Below are positions 1 to 11,640 of a stretch of 64,000 nucleotides of DNA, piece after piece; within the stretch, counting starts at the first letter, position 1, and each line of letters opens with the position of its first letter. Both the position numbers and the translations under genes were made by a program. The DNA comes from Nemertoderma westbladi (lineage: Eukaryota; Xenacoelomorpha; Nemertodermatida; Nemertodermatidae), in the NCBI GenBank assembly GCA_032718475.1, contig JAUCBJ010002263.1, forward strand, positions 1-64,000, given 5' to 3'. Below the pieces are notes generated by a model, which saw only the letters and a list, made by a program, of their open reading frames with translations, ran no database searches and was not told the DNA's origin.

Positions 1-2686
1 GCAGTTGAGTTAGCAGCTGCAGAAACAGTCCCTGAATACCCTCGAAACAGGAAAAGGGCCCCCTGGACTGACAACAAAATTCAGAAGTTCCGAAATGACC
101 TTCATAAGGCGCAGAAAGAGTCCCGACTCAAACAGACTACAGCGGCCAAGAATGCAGTTAAGGCTGCATCTAGGTCCCTGAACAGGCAGTACTCTGTTAA
201 TCTACAGGAGCTAATAAACCAACAGGTTGATGCCATCAATGATGCTGACGACAGCAGGCAATCATCCCAGGCATGGAAATCAATCAATCTGCTTACTGGG
301 CGGAAAAGCCAACCAACCACCAAGGTTAAGGCTGAATCACCAGCCGATCGCCTCAATCGTTGGAAAGCCCACTTTGAAAAGCTCCTCAATAATGACAGGG
401 TATTGCCTGATAACTTTATAGAAGTAAAAGTGTCTGAGTCTGTACTCCCAGATATTCCCATTGGCGATATCTCCTTTGCAGAAGTGAAGGCTGCTGCAAA
501 GAGCATTAAGACCAATCGTGCCAGTGGAGTAGATGGTGTTCCCCCTGAGGTCTTTAAAATACCTGAATGTTTAAAGCTCATCTATCCCATCATAGTAGAC
601 ATGTACCGAACAACAAGAGTCCCACAAGAAATGAAAACAAATAAGTTGGTGCCAGTTCCCAAGAAGGGCAACCACGACCAACAGACTACGTAACGGCTTT
701 GCACACGCTATTGTCCCACACAAAAGAACTGCAGCTGGAACACTATCATTCTCATACCTGGGACCATACCTTTGGAACCAATTACCGAGCGACATAAAAG
801 CATCCACTAACACTGAAACATTCAAACACAAAGTAAAAGAACACCTAATGAAACACGTTATATCAAACGAATCGTCAATTTTTTACGCTAACACGTCATA
901 AACACTACACTACACACACAACTTCGACAACACCGAACCGACAGGACCCCCATGAAAACGAGACGCAGTCTCTTGGGGCTATCCTGAACAATAAACTAAC
1001 TCCCAGTATAAAGGACACTAAGAGAAACAACCGCACCTGAAACCTACCGGACCGAACCGCAACTCAGACAAATACAAATGAACTGCACTATACACTAATA
1101 ATACACACACCACACACCATACAGTACCTACCTACACAACACTGTCACCGCGATTTGACTCTAATAGCCAATATATACATTTACTTATATATGCAAATAT
1201 TATGCTATGCACTGTTTGTTTGTTTGTTTGTTGTTTTTAGACTTTTTACCCTCAGTGGATTGACCCTATGACATTATGTCTTTTATTTCAATTACCCGTA
1301 TATTTTACTGTATATTTTATTGTTAATAAATAATTCCAATTCCAACCTAACACTCTATGGTTCTTTTCGGGGAATCTCATTGATCTCGATTGCTGCAAAG
1401 CTATACAATAGGATTCTATTAAATCGCATCAGGGATCCCATTGAGAGACTGCTCCGTGGAAATCAGAATGGGTTTCGAAAAGGTCGTGGGACCATGGAGC
1501 CCATTTTGGCACTTAGAAGGATAATTGAAGAATTATCAAAAAAGAAAGACAGGCATCTGGCTGTTATCTTTGTTGACTTCTGAAGGCCTTTGATTCAGTC
1601 TCTCGCTCACGTATGTTCAGCATACTTTCATTATATGGGATTCCTGATGAAATTATTGCAGCAATCAGATCAGTATACGATGGTTCGACAACATTTGTGT
1701 CTACTGTTGACGGTGACACAGAACCATTTGGAGTGTTATGGGGCGTCCTCCAAGGAGACACACTTGCACCATTCTTGTTCATTATTGTGGTTGACTATGT
1801 TCTACGCATGTCCTTAGATCATCATAATGATGATGGGGTGATGATAACTCCACCTACTGGCTCCAGAAGTCAAGGAAATCCTGCCAAGTACCTAACTGAT
1901 CTAGACTTTGCTGATGACTTAGGAGTACTCTCAGAATCATTAGAGGGAGCCCAACGGCTCCTCAGCTCATTAGAACATGCTGCTTCTAGTGTTGGTCTTT
2001 TTATTAACTCCAGAAAGACCAAAATTCTGACTGTTAACTTTGAAAGTCCTCAGCAAGTCTCTGATCGGATGAGCATAAGCTCAAAGGATGGTATGCTTGA
2101 GCATGTGGACGACTTCTGTTACCTGGGATCATGGATCCGGAAGTCAGGTGAGGACCTTCGAATACGTAAGGGAAAGGCATGGACAGCCTTGAATAGGCTT
2201 TCCAGGATTTGGAAATCACCGAGAATTAATCGGAAACTTAAGGTCCGATTATTTAGAGCAGCAGTAGTTCCAGTACTCCTCTACGGGAGTCCATGCTGGG
2301 CTCTAACTGCTGAGGACACCAAATCTCTGGATGGCACATTCACAAGAATGCTACGCCGGGTTCATTGTGTCAAGTACAATGCACACATCTCCAACCAGAC
2401 ACTATATAACATTGGAGGTGTCTCATTGGTTCCCCCAAGCTTGACACTAGAATAAAATCGCCTCCGCTTTGCAGGACATTGCTTTCGCCGTGAGGACCAG
2501 CCAGTGCATAATCTTGTACTTTGGCAGCCTCATGGAGTGAATAAGCATGGTGGACAGCCCATGACTTTCTTGAGACGCATCTTAAAGGACACTGGCCTTA
2601 AAGATGCGGATGATCTAGCAAATGTCATGGGTGATAGGGAGTTGTGGCGGTGCAATTTTGTTGACAAGCCGGCACAGCATTCTTAA
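1..2686 (+). pseudogene. RTE-like reverse transcriptase, broken
   Basis: Encodes the linker after the endonuclease, the RT and the C-terminal region of a non-LTR retrotransposon protein that would copy its own RNA at a nicked target. Seen: RT blocks FRGISLIS, NGFRKGRGT, GVLQGDTLAP and the catalytic FADD in DLDFADDLGVLS, then a C-terminal region ending KPAQHS. The frame is interrupted by the insertion at 674-1347. It is then shifted near 1580, where copy 2 reads TTCTTCAAGG and this copy TTCTGAAGG, and stopped at 2453-2455 where copy 2 has CAA. It therefore cannot make a full protein. Comparison with copy 2 makes these calls secure. Confidence 0.85.
674..1347 (+). mobile_element. CR1/L2-like non-LTR 3' fragment nested in RTE copy 1
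   Basis: The RTE sequence stops at GGGCAACC (673) and resumes at CAACCTAACAC (1343). The repeated CAACC is a likely 5-bp target-site duplication. The start of the insert encodes RTAAGTLSFSYLGPYLWNQL and FKHKVKEHL, the usual C-terminal tail of CR1/L2/Rex-type RT proteins, and stops near 898. About 440 bp of 3' UTR follows. The end is AATAATTCC plus AATTCC, like a short microsatellite tail. It is heavily 5'-truncated, so it is a dead-on-arrival copy. Confidence 0.8.
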
Positions 2687-2723
2687 AAATGCAGCTGCAA
2701 TGCAGCATGCCGATCCTAGTAGT

Positions 2724-3270
2724 GCCGCTCCCGTTGAATATTCCTCCTATTTTGTTGCATTCTTAACATTGTACAGTTACAGTACATTGTTATCACTGGA
2801 TGGAAGCCCTGCCCACACTTGGGGCTTCCCCAATACCCAGCAATTAATACTGAAATAGGTGCAACTGAAAATAATATTATAATATGTAAAGGTACAGGCC
2901 CTATCAAAAGTATAAAATAAATATCATGTTACTATTCGAACTTCGTTACTTACGAACCATTCCTACCCAAACCACCACCCCTTCGCGACCGAACCATTAC
3001 AACCCACCCCACCACCGAACCAAATGCCATACGCGAGCGATGACTGGCTTATTCAAGAGCTTTAGTTTTAGATACTTTTGATATACTGATTACTATAATA
3101 TACCGACCAATATACCTATGGTACTGTGTACTGTGATAGTGATACTCAATACAACAATAATAATACAATAATTAATAAATTAAGATTTTTTAGTTAAAAT
3201 CCCCCCCTGGATACCTCCCATGCTGTAAAACATTATTGCATTCAATTATTTTTCGAACCTTTCTCATCTG
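2724..3270. other. No gene recognised
   Basis: AT-rich sequence after the RTE tail. No exon-like frame or RNA gene is visible. CCCCCTGGATACC followed by CATGCTGTAAAACATTATT near 3201-3240 recurs almost unchanged near 24,175-24,215, so the end of this stretch belongs to an interspersed repeat. Confidence 0.5.
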
Positions 3271-3400
3271 TACGCGACAGTTAGCCGTAACGCGACTTTT
3301 AGATTAGCCGTACCGCGACTTTTAAAGACGCGTTACGGCTACTCTAAGAATTAGCCGTAACGCGACTTTCCGTAACGCGACATTAGCCGTACCGCCACTG
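3271..3400. repeat. CGCGACTTTT hairpin repeat, copy 1
   Basis: Several units of TTAGCCGTAACGCGACTTTT occur in direct orientation, with one inverted unit (GACGCGTTACGGCTA). The stretch can therefore fold on itself. The same motif with the same neighbour sequence is at 24,294-24,430. Probably an internal part of a fold-back repeat. Confidence 0.7.
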
Positions 3401-3738
3401 CGCGCTGTAGATGGGTGATAATAACTATTAAAATAAACACAAGTACAGACGTAATCAGGTAATGTAATAATGATAAGGCATTGATGCGTAACAGCATAAT
3501 TCAGTCATCAGTAATGGAATGAATGCCTAACGCAGTAGTGCAGTGCTATGCACATACCACATACTGAATAATTCACTAGATAATTACCGGACCAGTACTC
3601 CAGTCAGTACTGCAGTACTGAAATAGAAGTGCACTGGCTGGCACTTAAACTTTTCGACTGACATACTGTATATGTTGTCTTGATGATTGATTAGTTAGTT
3701 TGCTGATTATCCCTCTCTCACTATGTGATAGCACAGAG
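3401..3738. other. No gene recognised
   Basis: AT-rich, with repeated CAGTACTG-type short palindromes at about 3590-3625. Nothing gene-like is seen. Confidence 0.4.
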
Positions 3739-3759
3739 CAGAGAGAGAGAGAGAGAGAC

Positions 3760-3854
<95 letters not shown>
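3739..3854. repeat. (AG)n microsatellite
   Basis: About 115 bp of almost pure AG dinucleotide, interrupted once by ACAAC near 3759. The arginine-glutamate open frame across it is an artefact of the repeat. Confidence 0.95.
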
Positions 3855-3857
<3 letters not shown>

Positions 3858-4778
3858 TATCCAACTGGTAGTTGTGCTAACATTTGGCTATCAAAAATGG
3901 CAGTTGTGGTGACAAAAAAATAGTGGTAACAAGTTGAGCTGACATTTGATCAGGGACATGTGTCCGACGTTTTGATCGGGTCCCCATGTACTCTTTGTAA
4001 TGTTAGCACAAGTGCCACTTTGCAATACCTGAAATGTGAGGGAAAAAAATCGTGTATCCCTTTAGCGTCCTCTTCTTGAACATTCAAAAATCATTGACTA
4101 GAGTTCTGCTAACATGTAATAGTTGTGCTAACATCAAACAAATGACACCATCAATATTGATTAAAATTATCTCATGGAATTTATAACACGAGTTGTAGGA
4201 ACATTAATTGTTTACATGGAGTGAACGGCGATTCCATTGTTAGAGAAGGCAATATATCGAGCTTGAAGGCGAATATATGTCTGCTGGCCAGACAGTAGTG
4301 TAGCTAATGCAATGGATGGGGCAGCCGGACTACGGCGATATTGATTTGTGATGTAAATAGGAAGGCCCCTTGCCCCACAAATTCGGGTTCATAATAATTC
4401 GGGGTAATGTAAATTTATCTGTGAATATGAAACACTGGAGGCAACATTAAGGGAACTCTTTCTCTTGCTTCCTTCTCTTGTTTTTACGTACAAGGCAAGG
4501 GGGACTCCACACTAACTCCCACGGATGAACACAGTGGATGATCTCATATACATATTATATATTGTGCTGTGCGAGGGCCGTATTTCGATTTTGAATCAAT
4601 TTTTTGCATTACAAACAAGATTTATTAATCCTTAATAAAACCAAATAATTTGATGACCATATAGGTTTTTTGGGATGCTGATCACGAACATGACACTCAA
4701 AAATATCGTTATTATCCAACCAAAATTTCGAAGAAATCGAACTTTGGCGTTTGAAATTTTACGCTAACTTGTATTTTT
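3855..4778. other. No gene recognised
   Basis: Non-coding, AT-rich sequence. No ORF, RNA gene or clear repeat was found by eye. Confidence 0.4.
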
Positions 4779-5130
4779 CGTCCCACCAGACAAGCACCAA
4801 AAATGATTGTTGCGTTACCACAAATTATTTTTAACGAGTTGTATCGTGATCAGCGACCTTGAAAATCGGTACAGCTTCAGAATTACCAAACCCAAGGCAA
4901 AATTTAACAGTTTATAATTTTGTGCTATTTGTACTTTTCGTTCTGGGCACCAGAATGGCACGACAAATGGGTTTGCTTTACCAGAAATATTTGTAACTAG
5001 TTTCATCGTGATCAGCGACATCGAAAACCCGTATACCTTCAGAATTATCAAACCAAACACAACATTTTTTAGTTTGACATTTTTTTACTTATAATATTTT
5101 GAGTTTGCAGCTATTAGTATATAGAGTAGT
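4779..5130. repeat. Interspersed repeat A, copy 1
   Basis: Starts CGTCCCACCAGACAAGCA and ends ATATTTTGAGTTTGCAGCTA. A second copy lies at 6727-7083. Within each copy a roughly 150-bp half is repeated, marked by GTGATCAGCGAC followed by CTTCAGAATTA. The short minus-strand open frame here is not conserved as protein in the second copy. Confidence 0.75.
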
Positions 5131-5602
5131 AGTGTAGTATATAATCTTTTAACGCTTTTTTATATTTTATTTTACGCTTTTGCATATATCAAGCAATGAG
5201 GCGAATGTATGTACGGGAAATACAGCACATATAATGCGATGAATGGAAAAACGGCAGGCGGTGATATGAGTCGTGTTGTTAATATGACCCTCCACCCACA
5301 CACTTATCAGGAGTTCGCCGAATATATAAGAAATATTTAATTACAATTTTAACTAATTATATAATCTCGATTACTGAAAAACAAGTTAAGTGTTTCAAAA
5401 CAGAAAGACAAGGGTTGCACTATATGAATGGAAATATCCGGGCCCAGTTGTACTAGACTCTCAACATATAATTGTTACAGTGTAGTAGTTAGTAATATAT
5501 TATTGTTATTACCATTATACTCAAAAATAATCTGACAGGCAACTATTTTACCAAAAATAAACGCCCTTGTGATCCAATTAATATGAAACACGATTTTCCA
5601 AT
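5131..5602. other. No gene recognised
   Basis: AT-rich sequence with no supported feature. Confidence 0.4.
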
Positions 5603-5908
5603 GGACTATATAACGGCACTTAACTCATTATTTAACGACTTTCCTACTGGCTATATAACGATATTCCAACGGACTATATAACGGCACTTAACTCATTATA
5701 TAACGACTTTCCTACTGGCTATATAACGATATTCCAACGGACTATATAACGGCACTTAACTCATTATATAACGACTTTCCTACTGGCTATATAACGATAT
5801 TCCAACGGACTATATAACGGCACTTAACTCATTATATAACGACTTTCCTACTGGCTATATAACGATATTCCAACGGGCTATATAACGGCACTTAACTCAT
5901 TATATCAT
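5603..5908. repeat. 68-bp tandem repeat, about 4.5 units
   Basis: Units start at 5603, 5671, 5739, 5807 and 5875. Each holds GGACTATATAACGGCACTTA, then AACTCATTATATAACGAC and CTACTGGCTATATAACG. Three TATATAACG motifs per unit suggest an older shorter period of about 20-25 bp inside the 68-bp unit. Confidence 0.9.
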
Positions 5909-5912
5909 TACA

Positions 5913-6275
5913 TTGCATTACGTTGCTCATTGTTGCTCGTTCTTGTACTTTATTATTGCTTGTTATTGCTCATTGTTGCTCGTTGTTGTTCGTTGTTGCT
6001 CATTGTTGCTTGTTCTTGTACTTTATTATTGCTTGTTGTTGCTCATTGTTGCTCGTTGTTGCTCATTGTTGTTCGTTGTTGCTCATTGTTGTTCGTTGTT
6101 GCTCATTGTTGCTCGTTCTTGTACTTTATTACTGCTTGTTGTTGCTCATTGTTGCTCGTAGTTGTTCGTTGTTGCTCATTGTTGCTCGTTCTTGTACTTT
6201 ATTATTGCTTGTTATTGCTCATTGCTGCTCATTGTTGCTCATTGTTGCTCGCTGTTGGTCATTGTTGCTCGTTGT
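5913..6275. repeat. GTTGCTC-type minisatellite
   Basis: Runs of TTGCTCATTGTTGCTCGTT interspersed with CTTGTACTTTATTATTGC form a higher-order array. All three forward frames stay open and give Leu/Cys/Ser-rich shadows, which I do not call as proteins. Confidence 0.85.
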
Positions 6276-6726
6276 GCATTTTAGCACCTACCAACTATGG
6301 GAACAGCTACGGATATAATTACGCGTGATATTTATAATTTACCTGGAGGTATCAGTCCCCCGCTGCTGCTACCACCTAAAATACAATAAATAGTAATTCT
6401 ATAAATTAAATAGAAGAGCACGAACTCTTGTTCTCTTAATCAGCCTAATATTTAGCCTTATTCGTATTTCAGATTTGCCAGGAATGGCTATGGCTAATTA
6501 ATTAGCTGCGAAGGATAAATAGAACTTCGCAATGTGAGAAAGTCAATTTCAGAATTTTCAGTCAGAAAGGCATAACCTGTCATCTGATAACCATCATCTG
6601 ATAAAACATCACTTAATTCAATATCAATATCGGAAAATGTTTTTCCCTTATGGACTCCTATTTTACCTTTAGCAATAGCAATTAATACTTTCGATACCTG
6701 GGATATTTCTAGTATCCGTATTTATC
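6276..6726. other. No gene recognised
   Basis: AT-rich spacer between the minisatellite and interspersed repeat A copy 2. No supported feature. Confidence 0.4.
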
Positions 6727-7083
6727 CGTCCCACCAGACAAGCAGAAAAAATGATAGTTGCGTTAGCACGAATGATTTTTTACGAGTTATATCGTAGTAA
6801 TCAGCGACTTTGAAAACCAGTATAGTTATTTATAACCAAAGTCAAAATTTAACACTTTATAATTTTGTGCTACTTGTAGTTTTCGTTTTGGGGCACTTGA
6901 ATGGCACCAAAATGGGATTTGCACATGCACATACCAGAAATATTTATAACTAGTGTCATCCTGTTCAGCGACATCGAAAACCCGTATACCTTCAGAATTA
7001 TCAAACCAAACACAACATTTTTCAGTTTGACATTTTTTACTTATAATATTTTGAGTTTGCAGCTATATATATATATATAGAGA
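6727..7083. repeat. Interspersed repeat A, copy 2
   Basis: Diverged second copy of 4779-5130 in the same orientation. It shares CGTCCCACCAGACAAGCA, ATCGAAAACCCGTATACC and the ending GAGTTTGCAGCTATA. It is followed by a short AT tract. Confidence 0.75.
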
Positions 7084-7400
7084 TGCTATATATAGAGTAG
7101 ACTCAAACTTTTTGGACAAAAATAAAAAAATTGACAGTGGAAAATGTCAAAATTGAGAAATTGTGAAAAATCTTGTTTTATATACAGAATCATGAATATC
7201 AGATAATGGTCCCCTTAATATTAGAAATCAATTTTAACAATGACGAGCCTTGGAAAAGCTAAAACAAAGAAAACTTGCGATTCTTTGCCTGCCTCTTATG
7301 GTGGAATTTCACAAGATGGGTACGATGCAGTGGGTGAAACAAATTGACGGAAGCCATTTCAATAATTAGAAAACCGTGACAGACATCATGGTCATTTATC

Positions 7401-7640
7401 ATGATGGTATATGACTTCACTTGACTTTACAACACTTTTTATCAATTTAAATTATTTGACTTGATATCACTTGGTTTTATGACACTTGACTTGACATCAT
7501 TGGACTCGACATCACTTCATAATTAATGCCTTGATTGACATCACGTGACTTGATAGTAGTTTGACTTGGCGCCATACGACTTGACATACTGACTTGACAT
7601 CACTTGACTTGACAAACTTGACTTGACTTGATAATACTTG
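7401..7640. repeat. CTTGACTTGACATCA imperfect repeats
   Basis: The motif CTTGACTTGACATCACTTGA recurs irregularly across about 240 bp. It is non-coding and too degenerate to count units. Flanking bases 7084-7400 and 7641-7989 show nothing else. Confidence 0.6.
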
Positions 7641-7989
7641 TTATATTATCACCCTGATTTGTTGATACAGCTCGTTTCCTGCTTGTTTTATCCTCTATGC
7701 AAATTTAGGATGTAGGCCTGCCTTGTAGACATTTCCTGTTTCGAGATATTATTAAAATTTGACTCAAAAATCTTTGAAATTCTCATTACAGTAGTACGGC
7801 AATTCAATTACTTTAAGTAGAGGACATATTACATTTGTTCGTTTACTCCTCCTGCGCCTCCTACTACTCTTTGCTCCAGGGAAAAAGCCATAAAATAATA
7901 TTTTGTTTTATAATTTATTCAACATTTGTCTTACACGTGAAACTTACAGGAAGTTTCCATCATATTTATAATATACTCTATCAAATTCA

Positions 7990-8727
7990 AATACTTACCA
8001 GAACAGGCAATGCATATTTATATACTGCCAAAACAGGCAAGGTGTATTTATATACTTGCCAAAACAGGCAAGGTGTATTTATATACTTGCCAAAACAGGC
8101 AAGGCGTATTTACATACTTGCCAAAACAGGCAAGGTATATTTATATACTAGCAAAAACAGGCAAGGTGTATTTATATACTTGCCAAAACAGGCAAGGTGT
8201 ATTTATATACTTGCCAAAACAGGCAAGGTATATTTACATACTTGCCAAAACAGGCAAGGCATACTTACATACTTGCCAAAACAGGCAAGGTATATTTATA
8301 TACTAGCAAAAACAGGCAAGGTGTATTTATATACTTGCCAAAACAGGCAAGGTGTATTTATATACTTGCCAAAACAGGCAAGGTGTATTTATATACTTGC
8401 CAAAACAGGCAAGGTATATTTATATACTTGCCAAAACAGGCAAGGTATATTTATATACTAGCAAAAACAGGCAAGGTGTATTTATATACTTGCCAAAACA
8501 GGCAAGGTGTATTTATATACTTGCCAACACAGGCAAGGTGTATTTATATACTTGCCAAAACAGGCAAGGTGTATTTATATACTTGCCAAAACAGGCAAGG
8601 CATATTTACATACTTGCCAAAACAGGCAAGGTATATTTATATACTTGCCAAAACAGGCAAGGTGTATTTATATACTTGCCAAAACAGGCAAGGTATATTT
8701 ATATACTTGCCAAAACAGGCAAGGTAT
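7990..8727. repeat. 31-bp minisatellite with hairpin core, about 23 units
   Basis: The unit is GTATTTATATACTTGCC plus AAAACAGGCAAGGT. CTTGCC and GGCAAG flank a 6-base loop, so every unit can form a hairpin. Since 31 is not a multiple of three, all forward frames rotate through the same peptide (YLYTCQNRQGV, IYLPKQAR, ILAKTGK). The long open frames here are repeat artefacts. There are no unique spacers. Confidence 0.95.
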
Positions 8728-9877
8728 ATTCAGCCAAATGGAGAAGTCTTGGTTTCGTACTGTAGACTGTTATAGTCTTCGTGGTTGGAACCTCTCTGCA
8801 TCGTATTAAATTGAATTAAGATAGTTTATTATTTTGTAAGTAATATTGTGGCTTATGAATAATTAGACTGTTGACCGTTAGTTACGTAATATAGTGTTTA
8901 TTGAAGTTTATTTATAGTTAAGTTTTACGCATACGGGATCCCGAGAGTGATAATCCCGGCCCCGATGCCGGAAATCCCGCAAATTTGCGCTAACCAATTT
9001 ACCCGAGTAAGACAGTAAGAGTAGGACACGAGTACAGTTTGCCCTTATCCGAGGCGCATCCCATTGCGTTCGTGGGTCACGCATCAAATGGAGAAGTGGG
9101 CTTGGACTGGAAGATGGTGCTGGGCTGCCATAAGGCCAGACAGGATAGGAACGTCATATGCAGCAACTAGCTAATTAATCTACATCGCCTCTTCTGTACT
9201 TAACTCTATTTTATAATTTATAACTGATATTTGTGCTGTGTGGTGGGTTTCTCTATAGTTCTCTACCTATTAATTATCAGTAAATGTTTGTCTCTTTATA
9301 CTTTTAATTAATAGGGTACTATACCATTAATAGTGCCGGTGTGTCGATTTTTGTATTAAATGATCCAGAATTTTTAGCACCACCCATGAAACTTTCTACT
9401 TTTTTATATTTTATTCATCAAGACATGATTGGAGCAAAAAAATTGTTTTCATGTATTGGGTAACATCCTTTGTTAAAGGTAATAATATTTAGTATTAAAT
9501 AAATAATTGAATAGCATTTATATTAAAAGCCACCCATTTACCCGAGTAAACAATCTAATTAAAATTATAACATTATTATTACTAACGAGGTGTATTCTTA
9601 GAAGTAATACTATATTACAGAAAGGTGAAAGTTCTTCCTAATAAAATTACAGTTTATTAAATATGAGAAATAAATGTATATTATTATTAAGAATCAGTGC
9701 ATTAAGCGATATCGAAAGGGGTACATAGATTACACTTTGATTGCCTATTCCTATATGAGACTGTGTGAGACTTGATTTGATTTTGTTGGACTATATGCAT
9801 GCAATATAAGTAGCCAGAAATTTGTATAGCAAATTATATTTATATTATATTTAATATATTTTAAGCAATATGCTCTT
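8728..9877. other. No gene recognised
   Basis: Mostly AT-rich, with one GC-rich patch near 8935-9090 (GGGATCCCGAGAGTGAT, CCCGGCCCCGATGCCGG). No frame, RNA gene or repeat could be assigned. Confidence 0.4.
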
Positions 9878-10915
9878 TAGGGCGGTGCGTTTTTTACTTT
9901 TTTTCGATTTCATTGTTCTACCGGTGCACAAAAGTTGCCAAATGGTAAAAAAAATAAGGCAAAAAAAATTTCTTTAAATTTCGTCTATGTCTTCATGGAT
10001 CCCAAGAGGGTTGAAATTTTGTGCCATCGCGATGCACCATAATGAAATGTATAACAACATAACACATTGATGAAAGATCAATGACTCAAAAAAGAACTTC
10101 CTGCATGCATCAAATGTCATGAAATGGGTCCAAACTTAGTTAGATACCAAAATTTTAATTTTTGGATCAAGGGAAGTTGTGCCACAGGCACATGACCAGA
10201 ACCTACTCTTTGGCGCAAGTGAGGATTATTCTCAATTTTGGTGATGGACAACTTTTAGTTCTCCTACGGCATTATTATTATGCTCATTAGAACCGCAATG
10301 ACCGATTTAGTGGGGGTAGACACCATCAAAATAAGCATAGAGCGAATTTGATTCCTTGAGATAATTCAAAATATCATTTATTGTGTATTTGTCCATATCA
10401 CATCAAGGCGGTAATGTAGACTTGTGCCGGACTTCACATTTTCTGCGATATCTCAAGAACTATTCGCTCTATGCTTGTTTTGAAGGTGTCTACATTGCGG
10501 TTCTAATGAGCATAATATGAATGCAGTAGGATAAATCAAAGTTGGCCATCGCGAAAATTGAGAATTATCATCACTTGCGCCAAATGGTAGGTCCTGGCCA
10601 TGTGCCTGTGGCACTAGTTCCCTTGACCCAAAAGTTAAAATTTTGGTATCTAACTAAGGTTTGGACCCATTTCATGACATTTGATGCATGCAGGAAGTTC
10701 TTTTTTGAGTCATTGATCTTTCATCAATGTGTTATATTGTTATACATTTCATTATGGTGCATCGCGATGGCACAAAATTTCAACCCTCTTGGGATCCGTG
10801 AAGATATAGATGAAATTTAAAGAATTTTTTTTTGCCTTATTTTTTTACCATTTGGCAACTTTTGTGCACCGGTAGAACAATGAAATCGATAAAAAGTAAA
10901 AAACGCACCGCCCTA
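9878..10915. mobile_element. Fold-back MITE, probably Tc1/mariner-type
   Basis: Starts TAGGGCGGTGCGTTTTTTAC and ends with its reverse complement, GTAAAAAACGCACCGCCCTA. The terminal inverted repeat runs inward on both sides for roughly 450-480 bp, leaving only a short unpaired centre near 10,360-10,430. The flanking TA on both sides fits a TA target-site duplication. There is no transposase inside, so it is non-autonomous. The short open frame at 10,542-10,820 is just one arm. Family assignment is inferred from the TA duplication and blunt TIR. Confidence 0.9.
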
Positions 10916-11640
10916 AGCTCTTATGTCTATCACAACATTACAATCGTCATGTTTACGAATATGGCAACGAAATTCTCGAGAACCTACTCAAACTATTATT
11001 AAATTTTAAGAAAATAAGTGTAGCCCTTTGTGTACCAAAGATAAAGATAAAGATTTTTACTTCCAAGAAAGTATATTTGATCGTACCAAGGTTTATTTTG
11101 TGGTTATATACAGTATAAAGAGGATAACCATATTATTACTTATCCTACCCTCAAAGGCGGCACACTTCCGCCTTTAACCATTTTCGAAATTTATAAATCT
11201 TTCATTTGAACTCCGGGGGGCACACTGCAGCCTTAATCATTTGTAACATAATTATTGGCTAAATTTAAATTAAATTGCATAAACTATGTAATTTAAAATT
11301 AATCAAACCAACAGGAATCCCTTCAAGCAATAAATTAATTTTTCTAGACCAGTTTTTCCTGCACGACACGAATATGAACTCCATTTATCCGCCCCAATAG
11401 TTATAAGAAAGTTATAAGAGGTTTTTATAAAGAGGCGGCACCCTGTCGCCATGGGAGTCAGGATAATATATGTAAAGGCGGCACTCTGCCGCCATGAGGG
11501 TTAGGTTATAATTATATAAAGGCGAAACACTGCTACCCTGAGGATCAGGATAATATTATATATATGTAAAGGTGGCACTTTGCTGCCATGGGGGTTAAGT
11601 TGTAATTACAGTATTTAAAGGCGGCATTATGAGCATTGTC
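10916..11640. repeat. GGCGGCA-type degenerate tandem repeat
   Basis: From about 11,140 the motif AAAGGCGGCACnCTGCCGCC followed by ATGGGGGTTAGG recurs about five to six times with a spacing near 55-60 bp. GGCGG/CCGCC pairs give each unit a small hairpin. Bases 10,916-11,140 show nothing. Confidence 0.6.

Larger units (their letters stand above)
1..2723 (+). mobile_element. RTE-like non-LTR retrotransposon, copy 1 (5' end outside window)
   Basis: This is the oldest-looking of three copies of one non-LTR family in the window (others at 14,176-15,947 and 20,841-23,291). The three are close to identical base for base over the RT. All end with the same short tail after GCCGATCC, a run of TAG/AGT triplets, which marks the 3' end. 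The copy is split by a nested element at 674-1347. RTE assignment rests on the RT motifs and on the APE-type endonuclease end visible in copy 3. I infer RTE clade and am not certain of it. Confidence 0.85.

Noticed and set aside
3700-3912. Arg/Glu-rich open frame
   Set aside because: Pure translation of the AG microsatellite.
5913-6328. Leu/Cys-rich open frames in three phases
   Set aside because: Shadows of the GTTGCTC minisatellite.
7990-8727. CRISPR-like regular array
   Set aside because: Units are contiguous with no unique spacers, and the genome is animal; it is a minisatellite.
10542-10820. 92-codon open frame
   Set aside because: Lies in one arm of the fold-back MITE and the other arm does not keep it.
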